From assembly GCA_002429085.1 (NCBI GenBank), contig DIYR01000044.1, positions 23,858 to 87,857 of the forward strand: DNA of 64,000 bases, in the 5' to 3' direction. The notes under the pieces were generated by a model that had not been told where the DNA came from, did no database searches, and worked only from the letters and a program-made list of their open reading frames with translations. Below, in pieces: positions 35,328 to 44,327 of this stretch. The position numbers were made by a program, and so were the translations under genes. Source of the DNA: Flavobacteriales bacterium UBA6049 (GTDB taxonomy: Bacteria > Bacteroidota > Bacteroidia > Flavobacteriales_G > Salibacteraceae). The first letter of the stretch is position 1; each line of letters opens with the position of its first letter.

Positions 35328-36467
35328 TTAGAGTGTTCCTCTTACCTCTTGCTCACGCTCAATTGCTTCAAATAATGCTTTAAAGTTTCCTTTTCCGAAA
35401 CTCTGCGCACCTTCTCGCTGAATGATTTCGAAGAATAGAGTTGGACGATCACTCACTGGCTTAGTGAATAATTGTAACAGGTATCCTTCATCATCACGAT
35501 CAATTAAAATTCCAAGCTTCTTCAAAGGCTCCAAATCTTCTTTGATTTCACCTACACGATCTAACACCGTTTCATAATACGTTTCTGGAACTCGTAAAAA
35601 TTCTACCCCGCGATCGCGCATTGCCGTTACTGTAGTGATGATGTCATCAGTAGCGACCGCAATGTGTTGAACTCCAGCCCCGTTGTAGAAATCTAAATAC
35701 TCTTCAACTTGAGACTTTTTCTTTCCTTCTGCTGGCTCATTAATTGGGAACTTGATACGACCATTTCCGTTCGTCATTACCTTACTCATTAAGGCTGTAT
35801 ACTCTGTAGAAATGTCTTTATCATCGAATGATACTAGTTGTGCAAAGCCCATCACTTTTGCATAGAACTCTACCCACGTATTCATCTCATTCCAACCTAC
35901 GTTTCCAACCATATGGTCAATGTACTTCAGCCCAGTATCAGCTGGTTGATATTCGCTTTGGTATGGTTGGTAACCTGGCATAAAAATACCGTTATAGTTA
36001 CTTCTTTCTATGAAGATGTGAATGGTATCTCCGTATGTATGAATTCCAGATTTTATAACATATCCGTGTTCATCTTCTTCACGAGTTGGTTCCATGAAAG
36101 ACTTTGCTCCACGCTTAGTTGTTTCTTCCCAGCTTTTAGTTGCGTCATCTACCCAAAGAGCAACCACTTTTACACCATCACCATGAGCGCTTAAGTGTTC
36201 ATTAATTGGTCCTCCTTGTTGTAAAGGAGTAGTTAATACCAATCTGATTTTGTCTTGCTGAAGCACGTAAGACGCACGGTCTTTCAACCCTGTTTCTAAA
36301 CCTCCATATGCAAGATCTTGGAAACCAAAAGCTGTTTTATAATAATGAGCTGCTTGTTTGGCATTACCAACATAAAGCTCAACATAATCAGTTCCATTCA
36401 ATGGCAAAAAGTCTTCTGCCTCTGGAAATATCTTTTCTAACTGTAATGAGGTTGTATCCGTTGCCAT
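35328..36467 (-). CDS. hppD: 4-hydroxyphenylpyruvate dioxygenase
   Basis: Converts 4-hydroxyphenylpyruvate to homogentisate in tyrosine breakdown, using Fe(II) and O2. The 379-residue protein has two vicinal-oxygen-chelate halves. Iron ligands are seen in the C-terminal half: His in YIDHMVGNVG, His in GVQHIAVATDDI and Glu in TLFFEIIQREGA. The tail FGKGNFKALFEAIEREQEVRGTL is typical. It is 71 bases after hmgA, whose product consumes homogentisate, so the two form an operon in order hmgA-hppD. ATG at 36467 (MATDTTSLQL). Cytoplasmic. Confidence 0.97.
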   Translation of the reverse strand: MATDTTSLQLEKIFPEAEDFLPLNGTDYVELYVGNAKQAAHYYKTAFGFQDLAYGGLETGLKDRASYVLQQDKIRLVLTTPLQQGGPINEHLSAHGDGVKVVALWVDDATKSWEETTKRGAKSFMEPTREEDEHGYVIKSGIHTYGDTIHIFIERSNYNGIFMPGYQPYQSEYQPADTGLKYIDHMVGNVGWNEMNTWVEFYAKVMGFAQLVSFDDKDISTEYTALMSKVMTNGNGRIKFPINEPAEGKKKSQVEEYLDFYNGAGVQHIAVATDDIITTVTAMRDRGVEFLRVPETYYETVLDRVGEIKEDLEPLKKLGILIDRDDEGYLLQLFTKPVSDRPTLFFEIIQREGAQSFGKGNFKALFEAIEREQEVRGTL

Positions 36468-36538
36468 CTTCCTCTTAGTTTCTTTCGTTATTTGATAATT
36501 GCGAATTTAACAAAAGCTCAACGCTGAGCATGTTTCGT

Positions 36539-37699
36539 TTACTTTTCTAACCAAGACTGGTAGTAAGTATCATCAGCAATAGCCATCGCTTCTTTAGTTA
36601 CCATAAGGGGCTTAAAGGTATCTACCATTACTGCCAGTTCTTCTGTGTCCTTTTTACCTATACTTCTTTCCATTGCACCAGGATGCGGGCCATGTGGAAT
36701 ACCAGCTGGATGTAATGAAATGTGACCTGCCTCAATATCATTTCTACTCATGAAGTCGCCATCTACGTAATACAATACCTCATCTGAATCGATATTACTG
36801 TGATTGTATGGGGCAGGAATTGCCTCTGGGTGGTAGTCATACAAACGAGGCACAAATGAGCATATCACAAATCCAGCACACTCAAATGTTTGGTGAATTG
36901 GCGGAGGTAAGTGCACTCTACCTGTAATTGGTTCAAAATCATGGATAGAAAATGCATATGGATAATTATACCCATCCCAACCAATAACATCAAACGGATG
37001 CGTTGCATAAACTAGCTCATGCATCATTCCCTGCTTCTTGATTTTCATAACAAAATCACCTGTTTCATTATGTGTCTCAAGTTTTTCTGGTTTGCGAATA
37101 TCACGCTCACAGAATGGAGAATCTTCTAATAGCTGACCAAAGTGATTTCTATAACGCTTTGGTGTATAAATTGGATGAGCTGACTCCGTTATAAACAATC
37201 TATTGTCATCGTTTTCAAACTCTAACTGATAAATCATTCCTCTTGGAATCACTAAGTAATCACCATACGAAAACGTGATATTACCTAGCAAAGTCTTCAG
37301 TATTCCATTTCCTTTGTGAATGAAAATTACCTCATCAGAATCTGCATTCTTGTAAAAGTAATCTGTCATAGATTTTCTTGGAGCAGCCAATATGATGTTA
37401 CAATCGCTATTGGTTAAAACTGTTTTTCTACTATCCAAGTAATCGTCTTCTGGTGGGGTTTGAAACCCTTTTAAGCGAAGCGAATGAATGTTGTTTTCTA
37501 CAGCAATTTCTGGTGCTACCGAATAAGGTGCCTTGATCGACTTTACCTGAGTAGGTCTGTGCTCGTGGTATAGTAAAGATGACATTCCTGCAAAGCCGAT
37601 GGTTCCAAACAATTGCTCGTAATAATAGCTTCCGTCTGGCTTCTTAAAGGTTGTATGTCTTTTGTGAGGGATCTTTCCCAGAGTATGATACAAAGGCAT
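36539..37699 (-). CDS. hmgA: Homogentisate 1,2-dioxygenase
   Basis: Opens the ring of homogentisate to 4-maleylacetoacetate, the step after HppD. The 386-residue cupin-fold protein has the family's C-terminal HPAGIPHGPHPGAMERSIG and EELAVMVDTFKPL, which carry the iron-binding His and Glu residues, and a middle segment PPPIHQTFECAGFVICSF. The length is below the roughly 440 residues of proteobacterial and human forms but usual for Bacteroidota. First gene of hmgA-hppD, downstream of trhO. A perfect inverted repeat lies in the 110-base gap ahead of it. Maleylacetoacetate isomerase and fumarylacetoacetase are not in the window. Confidence 0.95.
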   Translation of the reverse strand: MPLYHTLGKIPHKRHTTFKKPDGSYYYEQLFGTIGFAGMSSLLYHEHRPTQVKSIKAPYSVAPEIAVENNIHSLRLKGFQTPPEDDYLDSRKTVLTNSDCNIILAAPRKSMTDYFYKNADSDEVIFIHKGNGILKTLLGNITFSYGDYLVIPRGMIYQLEFENDDNRLFITESAHPIYTPKRYRNHFGQLLEDSPFCERDIRKPEKLETHNETGDFVMKIKKQGMMHELVYATHPFDVIGWDGYNYPYAFSIHDFEPITGRVHLPPPIHQTFECAGFVICSFVPRLYDYHPEAIPAPYNHSNIDSDEVLYYVDGDFMSRNDIEAGHISLHPAGIPHGPHPGAMERSIGKKDTEELAVMVDTFKPLMVTKEAMAIADDTYYQSWLEK

Positions 37700-37730
37700 T
37701 GGCTAATCTATTTTTCTATTTATGACAAAA

Positions 37731-37779
37731 TTAGCCGAGCAACTTACTCAGAAAATGATGAAAGTCAGCTCGGCTAATG
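37731..37779 (-). terminator. Inverted repeat between trhO and hmgA, likely terminator
   Basis: ATTAGCCGAGC (37731-37741) and GCTCGGCTAAT (37769-37779) form an 11-bp perfect stem with a 27-base loop. Read on the minus strand it is followed by TTTTG. It sits 30 bases after the trhO stop and 31 bases before the hmgA start, so it is either the trhO terminator or an operator/leader hairpin for hmgA. Confidence 0.55.
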
Positions 37780-37809
37780 AATATCAAATACACTAGTATA
37801 AATGTGTTG

Positions 37810-38856
37810 TTATTCAGCAGTATCTCCTATCAATTTTGGTCGTAAACGCCCTTTCTTGAATATTTTTTGCTGATTACCCGCATGTTCTTTGCCTTTTCTC
37901 AACTTACGTTGCTCTTCTTCAGGCAAGTGAATTACATCTTGACATTCTGGTGTACAACAGCCTTCGTATTTCTCTGCACACTCTTCACATTGAATGAATA
38001 ATAAATGACAAGCATCATTCTTACAGTTGGTATGTGTATCACAAGGCTTACCACACTGATGACAGTGCGAAATGATTTCACCACTAATACGCTCAGCCAT
38101 TCTATCGTCAAATACGAAGTTCTTGCCAACAAACTTGTTATCTAGCCCTTCAGCATCTATTTGGCGTTTGTAATCAATGATTCCGCCTAACAACTGATTT
38201 ACATCTTCAAAACCATGGTGCTTTAAATAAGAACTTGTTTTCTCGCACCGGATTCCTCCAGTACAATACAATAGCACTTTCTTATCACGGTGTTCCTCTA
38301 ACTTCTTCAACACCATTGGAAGCTCATCTCTAAAAGTATCAGAATCAGGACATACTGCACCATCAAAATGGCCAATCTCACTTTCATAATGGTTACGCAT
38401 GTCAACAATTACGGTATTTCCTCCGTCCATTGCATCGTTCCACTCTTTAGCTGTAAGATGTTTTCCAACGTTAGTTACATCGTAATCTTCTGGTTCTAAC
38501 CCATCAGCTACAATTTGCTTTCGCACCTTGATAATCAACTTATAGAACGATTTACCATCGTCTTCTACGGCAATCTTAAATGGAATGTTCTGGAACAACT
38601 CAATTCCATGAAGATGCTTCACAAATTCTTCCCAGTTGTGTTCTGGAACACTCATTTGTGCATTGATCCCTTCTGTTGCTAAGTAAATTCTTCCAAAAGC
38701 GCCTAGTTTATTCCACGCGATATACAATTCATCACGCAATGCTTTTGGGTCGTCAATGATGACGTAGCGGTAAAATGAGACAGTAACTCTCTTAAACGTT
38801 TCTTCTTGAAGCCGCTCTCTCAAGACACGTTTGTCAATTTTGTTATACAGTTGCAT
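37810..38856 (-). CDS. trhO: tRNA uridine(34) hydroxylase TrhO (rhodanese-domain)
   Basis: The oxygen-dependent enzyme that hydroxylates uridine 34 in tRNA, the first step towards 5-methoxyuridine or 5-carboxymethoxyuridine. It has an N-terminal UPF0176/ACP-like region, a rhodanese domain with the loop LYCTGGIRCEKTSSYL (catalytic Cys and a second Cys), and a C-terminal zinc-like Cys-rich tail (CHQCGKPC, CKNDACHLLF, QCEECAEKYEGCC). The order fits the YceA/TrhO family. I start at ATG 38856 (MQLYNKIDKRVL); the GTG at 38865 would add three residues. The roughly 120-base gap from the divergent queA gene is short, and both genes act on tRNA position 34. Confidence 0.92.
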   Translation of the reverse strand: MQLYNKIDKRVLRERLQEETFKRVTVSFYRYVIIDDPKALRDELYIAWNKLGAFGRIYLATEGINAQMSVPEHNWEEFVKHLHGIELFQNIPFKIAVEDDGKSFYKLIIKVRKQIVADGLEPEDYDVTNVGKHLTAKEWNDAMDGGNTVIVDMRNHYESEIGHFDGAVCPDSDTFRDELPMVLKKLEEHRDKKVLLYCTGGIRCEKTSSYLKHHGFEDVNQLLGGIIDYKRQIDAEGLDNKFVGKNFVFDDRMAERISGEIISHCHQCGKPCDTHTNCKNDACHLLFIQCEECAEKYEGCCTPECQDVIHLPEEEQRKLRKGKEHAGNQQKIFKKGRLRPKLIGDTAE

Positions 38857-38985
38857 GCTGTACACGTTTAGAAATTAGAAAGTTGCAAAGTTAACGTTTT
38901 GAATCACTGTATTTTCCTGACAATAATCATTGTATGATTCTAGCTTCTAGCATTTACACCATCTTTGCAATTTATTAGTTGTCAC

Positions 38986-40197
38986 ATGAAGAAAACGCAA
39001 GACATTCGTATTGAAGAATATAATTATCCACTTGAAAACGAACGTATTGCAAAACATCCGCTTGAACAAAGAGATCTAAGCAAACTATTAGTTTATAAAG
39101 GTGGTACTATTTCAGAAAAGGTTTATAAGCAACTTCCAAGCCTACTCCCAGCAAATAGTCATCTTGTATTTAATAACACCAAGGTTATCCAAGCTAGGTT
39201 ACTATTTCAACTTCCAACAGGAAGAACTATTGAAATATTCTGTTTAGAACCAGATTCTGCTTCCTTAGATATATCTATCGCTATGCAACAAACCAGACAC
39301 TCTACATGGTGGTGCTTAGTGGGTGGAGCTAAGAAATGGAAAGAAAATGTAGTTCTTGAAGGGAAACTAGGAGAATCGACTATTTATGCTAAACGCATTG
39401 AGAGAGGGAGTGATAGTTTTTTAATTGAGTTTAGCTGGAAACCAGAAAACCTAAGCTTCGCAGCTATCCTAGACAAACTAGGCAAAACCCCTCTACCTCC
39501 ATACATGAGGCGCAATGCTGAGGATACTGATAAATCTCGCTATCAAACTGTATATGCAGAACATGAAGGATCTGTAGCTGCTCCAACAGCAGGTTTACAC
39601 TTTACTCCAGAACTACTTTCTACCCTTGATTCTGCAGGGACCCATAGACATTTTGTTACATTACATGTAGGTGCAGGAACTTTTAAACCAGTTAGTTCTG
39701 ATCAAATTGGTGATCACGACATGCACCATGAACTGATTCAAGTTTCTACCGAAAAAATAGTGGAGTTAAGTCAAGTTGATGGGCCAATTATTCCAGTTGG
39801 AACAACATCTATGCGCACGCTTGAAAGCCTATATTGGCTGGGTGTAAAAGTGTGGACAAAACCAGATCTTGAGCTAAAAGATTTGAGGGTGCTACAATGG
39901 GATCCGTATAATCAAGAAGAGTTACCAGATACGAAAACTGCTCTTTCAGCTTTAGCTAATTACCTCAAGCAAAAAGGTCAATTGTTATTAATGACTAAAA
40001 CTCAGTTGATGATTGCTCCCGGATACGAATTTAAAGTCTGCAATGGTCTAATAACCAACTTTCATCAACCTAAAAGTACGTTACTCCTGTTAGTTTCTGC
40101 CTTGATAGGTAACGACTGGAAGAAAGTATATCAATATGCATTAGACAACAACTTCAGATTCTTGAGTTACGGGGACGGTAGCTTACTAATTCCATAG
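38986..40197 (+). CDS. queA: S-adenosylmethionine:tRNA ribosyltransferase-isomerase QueA
   Basis: Transfers the ribosyl part of SAM to preQ1 in tRNA to form epoxyqueuosine. The 403-residue protein has family segments RIAKHPLEQRDLSKLL near the start, HLVFNNTKVIQARL, TPLPPYMRR, RYQTVYAEHEGSVAAPTAGLHFTPELL and HVGAGTFKPVSSD, and a C-terminal NGLITNFHQPKSTLLLLVSAL. The C-terminal half is well matched; the N-terminal SAM region carries a few irregular residues. ATG 38986 is chosen because it gives the usual N-terminus; a TTG at 38965 is possible. Divergent from trhO, which modifies the same wobble position of other tRNAs. Confidence 0.93.
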   Translation: MKKTQDIRIEEYNYPLENERIAKHPLEQRDLSKLLVYKGGTISEKVYKQLPSLLPANSHLVFNNTKVIQARLLFQLPTGRTIEIFCLEPDSASLDISIAMQQTRHSTWWCLVGGAKKWKENVVLEGKLGESTIYAKRIERGSDSFLIEFSWKPENLSFAAILDKLGKTPLPPYMRRNAEDTDKSRYQTVYAEHEGSVAAPTAGLHFTPELLSTLDSAGTHRHFVTLHVGAGTFKPVSSDQIGDHDMHHELIQVSTEKIVELSQVDGPIIPVGTTSMRTLESLYWLGVKVWTKPDLELKDLRVLQWDPYNQEELPDTKTALSALANYLKQKGQLLLMTKTQLMIAPGYEFKVCNGLITNFHQPKSTLLLLVSALIGNDWKKVYQYALDNNFRFLSYGDGSLLIP

Positions 40198-40295
40198 TCC
40201 GATTTCAAAAGGACGCTGTTAACAACTAGCTATGGGCGTTCTAGGTAGGCCTAGTAATTGCCTCAACTTTGTATTATCTCAAATTTTGTTCAATT

Positions 40296-41333
40296 ATGAA
40301 GCGAAGTATTGTTGCAGTAAGTGTAGTCGGGTTATTGACTTTGGGCTCGAGCTGTGTTCCTGTTAAGCAGGTTCAAGACTTGAAAGCAAAATATCAGAAA
40401 AGTGAAGAAGAGCGCGAATACCTTGCTAAAGAAAAACAGCGATTAGAAGAAGAAAACGCAGAATTGACGACTAAACTTGAGCGATTAGAAAAGCAAGTAG
40501 AAGATTTGAGCGGTTCATCTAGTAATGCTAAGCAAGAGTTAGATGAATTAAAGTACGAATTAGAGCGTGCAAAAGAGCAAAATAAGATGCTTCGCGATCA
40601 AGTAACTACTTTGCAAAGCGGATCTGAAGCCGAAAACAAAAAGCTTTTAGCCGAATTAATGGCGAGTCAAGATGAACTGCAAAAACGTGAAGATGCTTTG
40701 CATGTACTTGAAGAAGAGTTGAATGCCAAAGAAGAACGTTTGAATCACATTCAACGAATGCTAGAGGCTCGTGAAACACGTGTAAATGAGTTAGAAGAAT
40801 TAATTGCTCAAAAAGATGCCGCAGTAAAGGCATTACGCGATAAAGTAAAAGCTGCACTTACTGGATTTGAAGACAAGGGAATCACAGTTGAGCAACGTAA
40901 TGGCCGTGTATATGTAAGCATGGAGGCCAAACTGTTATTTGCTAGTGGAAGCACTGCTGTAGGCGCTGAAGGTAAAACAGCAGTTATTCAGTTAGCAAAG
41001 GCACTAGAAGGTCAAGACGATATGACCATCTTAGTAGAAGGCCACACAGATAGCGACCCCATTAAAAGTTCCGTTATTACAGATAACTGGGACTTATCTG
41101 TAATGCGCGCCACCAGTGTTGTTCGCATTATGGTTGAAAATTCTTCTATTGACGAGCAAATTCTAACAGCAGCTGGACGAGGAGAATTCTTTCCAATAGC
41201 CGATAACAACAATCCTGAAGGAAAAGCAAAAAACAGACGTATTGAAGTAATTTTAACTCCAAACTTGGATAAGCTTTTCGAAATTTTAGATGAAGCAACT
41301 CCTATTGTAGAAGAGGATATTATTGAACAATAG
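40296..41333 (+). CDS. OmpA-family lipoprotein with long coiled coil
   Basis: A 345-residue peptidoglycan-binding outer-membrane lipoprotein. It has a lipobox (LGSSC after VGLLTL), a coiled-coil of about 170 residues rich in Glu, Lys, Leu and Arg (KYQKSEEEREYLAKEKQRLE..., ending AALTGFED), then an OmpA-like domain from about residue 200. The peptidoglycan-binding features are VEGHTDSDP and LSVMRATSVV, followed by RGEFFPIADNNNPEGKAKNRRIEVILTP. Typical of Bacteroidota OmpA/MotB-like spacer proteins that span the periplasm. The start ATG 40296 (MKRSIVAV) gives the signal peptide; the in-frame TTG at 40269 does not. Confidence 0.9.
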   Translation: MKRSIVAVSVVGLLTLGSSCVPVKQVQDLKAKYQKSEEEREYLAKEKQRLEEENAELTTKLERLEKQVEDLSGSSSNAKQELDELKYELERAKEQNKMLRDQVTTLQSGSEAENKKLLAELMASQDELQKREDALHVLEEELNAKEERLNHIQRMLEARETRVNELEELIAQKDAAVKALRDKVKAALTGFEDKGITVEQRNGRVYVSMEAKLLFASGSTAVGAEGKTAVIQLAKALEGQDDMTILVEGHTDSDPIKSSVITDNWDLSVMRATSVVRIMVENSSIDEQILTAAGRGEFFPIADNNNPEGKAKNRRIEVILTPNLDKLFEILDEATPIVEEDIIEQ

Positions 41334-41439
41334 CATCCCTCATTAGCGAAAGGGCTTTGCTTGTCCTCATTACCCGAAGGCTTCAGTTAAAACAGCCTTT
41401 AAATTATTTGCTATTTTGTTGCTCTATTCATCTAATCAT

Positions 41440-41922
41440 ATGGAGCACAAGCTATTTTTATTGTTTAGCCTCCTACTTACTTCTTCAATTTCATTGGCAC
41501 AATCTGTGATTCCAGCTTCTGGTGGAACAGGAACGGGTTCTGGCGGATCGGTTTCATTCACCGTAGGGCAAGTTTCAAACAACAGTATTGAAGGCGAACC
41601 AAACTATAGCATCGAAGGAGTACAACAACCTTATGAAATTTCTATAGTCAACTCGTTATCAGAACAAGAAGAATCTGGAGTAACGTTAAGTGCTTTTCCT
41701 AACCCAACTGAGCAACATCTTAAGCTGAGCATTGGTGGTAAATCGTATGAAAATCTTTCGTACACCTTGTACAGTTTGAAAGGAGATGTCTTGCTATCCA
41801 GAAAGATCACTACCAGAGAAACATCACTTGACCTTATCAACTTTCCAAATGGCACATACCTGCTAAAAGTGTTAGAATCCACTAAACCCCTGAAAACATT
41901 TAGAATAGTAAAAACAAATTAA
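41440..41922 (+). CDS. Small T9SS sorting-domain protein
   Basis: A 160-residue secreted protein from ATG 41440: signal peptide (MEHKLFLLFSLLLTSSISLAQ), a Gly/Ser-rich segment (ASGGTGTGSGGSVSFTVGQV), the segment SIEGEPNYSIEGVQQPYEIS typical of a family of Bacteroidota cargo proteins, and a T9SS type A C-terminal domain (SAFPNPTEQHLKLSI ... LSRKITTRETS ... FPNGTYLLKVLES). The N-terminal part has no catalytic motif. It lies 11 bases upstream of the S74-domain protein and is most likely co-expressed and co-exported with it. An earlier in-frame TTG (41416) would put residues ahead of the signal peptide and is unlikely. Confidence 0.87.
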   Translation: MEHKLFLLFSLLLTSSISLAQSVIPASGGTGTGSGGSVSFTVGQVSNNSIEGEPNYSIEGVQQPYEISIVNSLSEQEESGVTLSAFPNPTEQHLKLSIGGKSYENLSYTLYSLKGDVLLSRKITTRETSLDLINFPNGTYLLKVLESTKPLKTFRIVKTN

Positions 41923-41933
41923 TCAAGAGCCTC

Positions 41934-44321
41934 ATGAAAAAGTCTCTCCTTATTTGGATTTTCATCAGCATTACTTTATCCGTCTTCTCCCAATCACCAC
42001 AAAAAATGACTTATCAAGCTGTTATTAGAAACAGTAACAACCAGCTTCTTCAAAATCAACAAGTTGGTGTTAAAATAAGCATTCTGCAAGGATCTGTTAA
42101 CGGAATCGAAGTGTTCGCTGAAACTCATACGTTAACCACTAATACAAATGGCCTATTGAGCTTAATCATAGGGAATGGCAATGCAGTTTCAGGAGCTATT
42201 CAAACCATTGATTGGGGAGCAGACACCTACTTTATAAAAACAGAAACTGATCCTAATGGCGGAACCAATTACAGCATTGAGGGAGTTTCTCAATTACTTA
42301 CTGTTCCATATGCGTTTTACGCTGACTCTGCTGGCAACAACTTTTCTGGTGATTACCTAGACTTAGCAAACACTCCTACTAATTTGAGCGATTTCAACAA
42401 TGATCAGGGCTTTATAACAAGTGAGTTAGATGATGATCCTACGAACGAGCTTCAAATATTGAGTATTAGTAACGACACCTTATTCTTATCTAATGGAGGT
42501 TTTGCAGTGATTCCAGCTTCTTTTGATGGTCAATACAGCAGCTTGATTGGCGCTCCAACTAATGTCAGTTCATTTATTAATGATGTTGGATACATCACTA
42601 ACGAGTTAGATGGTGATTCAACCAATGAACTGCAAACATTAAACATTGCCAATGATTCCATATCTATTTCAAATGGAAATACTATTCCACTTCCAACCGA
42701 TAAGTGGTTCGCCAACGGGAATAACATCTATTACAATCAAGGAAATGTTGGAATAGGGACAACCACACCATGTTCTTCATGTAAACTAGAGGTACATGGA
42801 AACCTTCACTTAAAAGGAGCTGGCGATTTCGTAGCTTGGAGTCCAGATGAGACGTCTACCAAGGCAGTTATGTTTGCAGACAATGGAAGTGTAAGAATGG
42901 GAGCCCAAGGCGGGGATCTTCGATTACTCTCAAATAGCGCTTTATCCAACACTGAAAGGATGCGCATTACAACAACAGGAAGAGTTGGAATTGGAACAAC
43001 AACTCCCTCTGCTAATTTACATGTATCATTTTCAGGTGCAGGACATGGAGTAATTGTTGACCAGAATAGTACTACAAATGGCAACGTAATTCACGCCAAT
43101 GCCTTAGGAACTGGAGGCAGCACTAGCTCAGCAGCAGCCCTGGTTAGGGTTACTTCTGCTTCTAACTTCAGACCATTAATGTATCTCGAATCTAATCTTG
43201 GAGCTAGTGTGTACGTTTCAAGATATGGAGATATAGGAATTGGAAATACCTCTCCTGATGAAAAACTTCACATAAGTGAAAGCGGTACTAATTCTGCTGC
43301 AATAAAGATTGAACAAAGTGGAACTGGTGGGCGCGAATGGTCTCTGGTTTCTACAGGAAGTGCCAACAGTGCAGGTTCGGGTAATTTTTTGATCACGGAT
43401 GAAACCGCTGTTCAAACAAGAATTGCTATTGATAATAACGGAAATGTTGGAATTGGGCTAACAGACCCTTGTTCTACTTGCAAGTTAGAAGTAAACGGAA
43501 ACATCAATACAAGAGATGGTGGCGACTTTACAGCCTGGAGTCCAGATGGTACATCCTCTCAAACATTTCTGCTTGCTGCAAATGGATCAGGAAGAATAGG
43601 TAACAAGGGAGGGCCACTTGTTTTCACAACTAACACTAGCGTTTCTTCCTCTTCATCCTCTTCTGAAAGAGCTAGAATTACAACTTCAGGACAGTTGGGT
43701 ATTGGTACAGGAAGCAACGTTACATCTGATAACAACGTACTGCTTCACCTAAAGAACCCATCTAGCGCTAACACAGGCATTCTCATAGAGTCCGGCAATG
43801 GAGACAAATGGCAGATGTATGCTCACACAAATGACCATTGGGGAATCTATGAAGAAGATGCTTCGGCTTCAAGGCTAATTGTAAACGCTGGAGGAAATGT
43901 AGGCATCGGAACTCTCGCACCAACATCTCTTCTTTCCGTTAACGGAACTGCTAGTAAGCCAGGTGGAGGTAGTTGGGCTGTATTTAGCGATAGAAGATTA
44001 AAGAAAAACATTCAGCCGTATCAAGAAGGTTTATCTAATATTCTCCAAATTAGACCTGTTACCTTTCAATACAATGGAACTGGTGGAATTGCAGATACAG
44101 AAACTCAACACGTAGGAGTAATCGCCCAAGAAATTCAAGAAATAGCACCAAGCACTGTTCAAACCGTTGAAACAAACACTGGTGAATACTTGGAATTCGA
44201 CCCTTCTTCATTAGACTTTATGATGATTAACGCCATTCAAGAATTGAACGAGAAGCTAGAACAAATGCAAGAAAAAATTGAGCTTCTAGAAAAAGAAAAC
44301 GCAGAGTTACAAGCTAAATAA
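41934..44321 (+). CDS. Secreted repeat protein with C-terminal S74 intramolecular chaperone domain
   Basis: A 795-residue exported protein with a signal peptide (MKKSLLIWIFISITLSVFSQ), a beta-rich N-terminal region, a central region of 'GNVGIGTTTPxAxLHV' repeats (pentapeptide-like, as in tail-fibre and haemagglutinin-like proteins) with two copies of a longer unit beginning about residues 270 and 503 that each carry a CSSC or CSTC motif and then a DFxAWSPD segment, and a C-terminal S74 (tail-spike chaperone) domain. The cleavage motif is SDRRLKKNI, with Ser685 and Lys690 at the same five-residue spacing as the catalytic pair of endosialidase tail spikes. A C-terminal coiled coil (ELNEKLEQMQEKIELLEKEN) should trimerise. 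Auto-cleavage after folding is therefore likely. Confidence 0.88.
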   Translation: MKKSLLIWIFISITLSVFSQSPQKMTYQAVIRNSNNQLLQNQQVGVKISILQGSVNGIEVFAETHTLTTNTNGLLSLIIGNGNAVSGAIQTIDWGADTYFIKTETDPNGGTNYSIEGVSQLLTVPYAFYADSAGNNFSGDYLDLANTPTNLSDFNNDQGFITSELDDDPTNELQILSISNDTLFLSNGGFAVIPASFDGQYSSLIGAPTNVSSFINDVGYITNELDGDSTNELQTLNIANDSISISNGNTIPLPTDKWFANGNNIYYNQGNVGIGTTTPCSSCKLEVHGNLHLKGAGDFVAWSPDETSTKAVMFADNGSVRMGAQGGDLRLLSNSALSNTERMRITTTGRVGIGTTTPSANLHVSFSGAGHGVIVDQNSTTNGNVIHANALGTGGSTSSAAALVRVTSASNFRPLMYLESNLGASVYVSRYGDIGIGNTSPDEKLHISESGTNSAAIKIEQSGTGGREWSLVSTGSANSAGSGNFLITDETAVQTRIAIDNNGNVGIGLTDPCSTCKLEVNGNINTRDGGDFTAWSPDGTSSQTFLLAANGSGRIGNKGGPLVFTTNTSVSSSSSSSERARITTSGQLGIGTGSNVTSDNNVLLHLKNPSSANTGILIESGNGDKWQMYAHTNDHWGIYEEDASASRLIVNAGGNVGIGTLAPTSLLSVNGTASKPGGGSWAVFSDRRLKKNIQPYQEGLSNILQIRPVTFQYNGTGGIADTETQHVGVIAQEIQEIAPSTVQTVETNTGEYLEFDPSSLDFMMINAIQELNEKLEQMQEKIELLEKENAELQAK

Positions 44322-44327
44322 ACAACT

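Noticed and set aside
40240..40253. Hairpin CTAGG-TAGG-CCTAG after queA as terminator
   Set aside because: Only five base pairs and no T run.
41377..41399. AAGGCT/AGCCTT hairpin after the OmpA-type gene as terminator
   Set aside because: Six base pairs, only a short T run; may help but is too weak to list.
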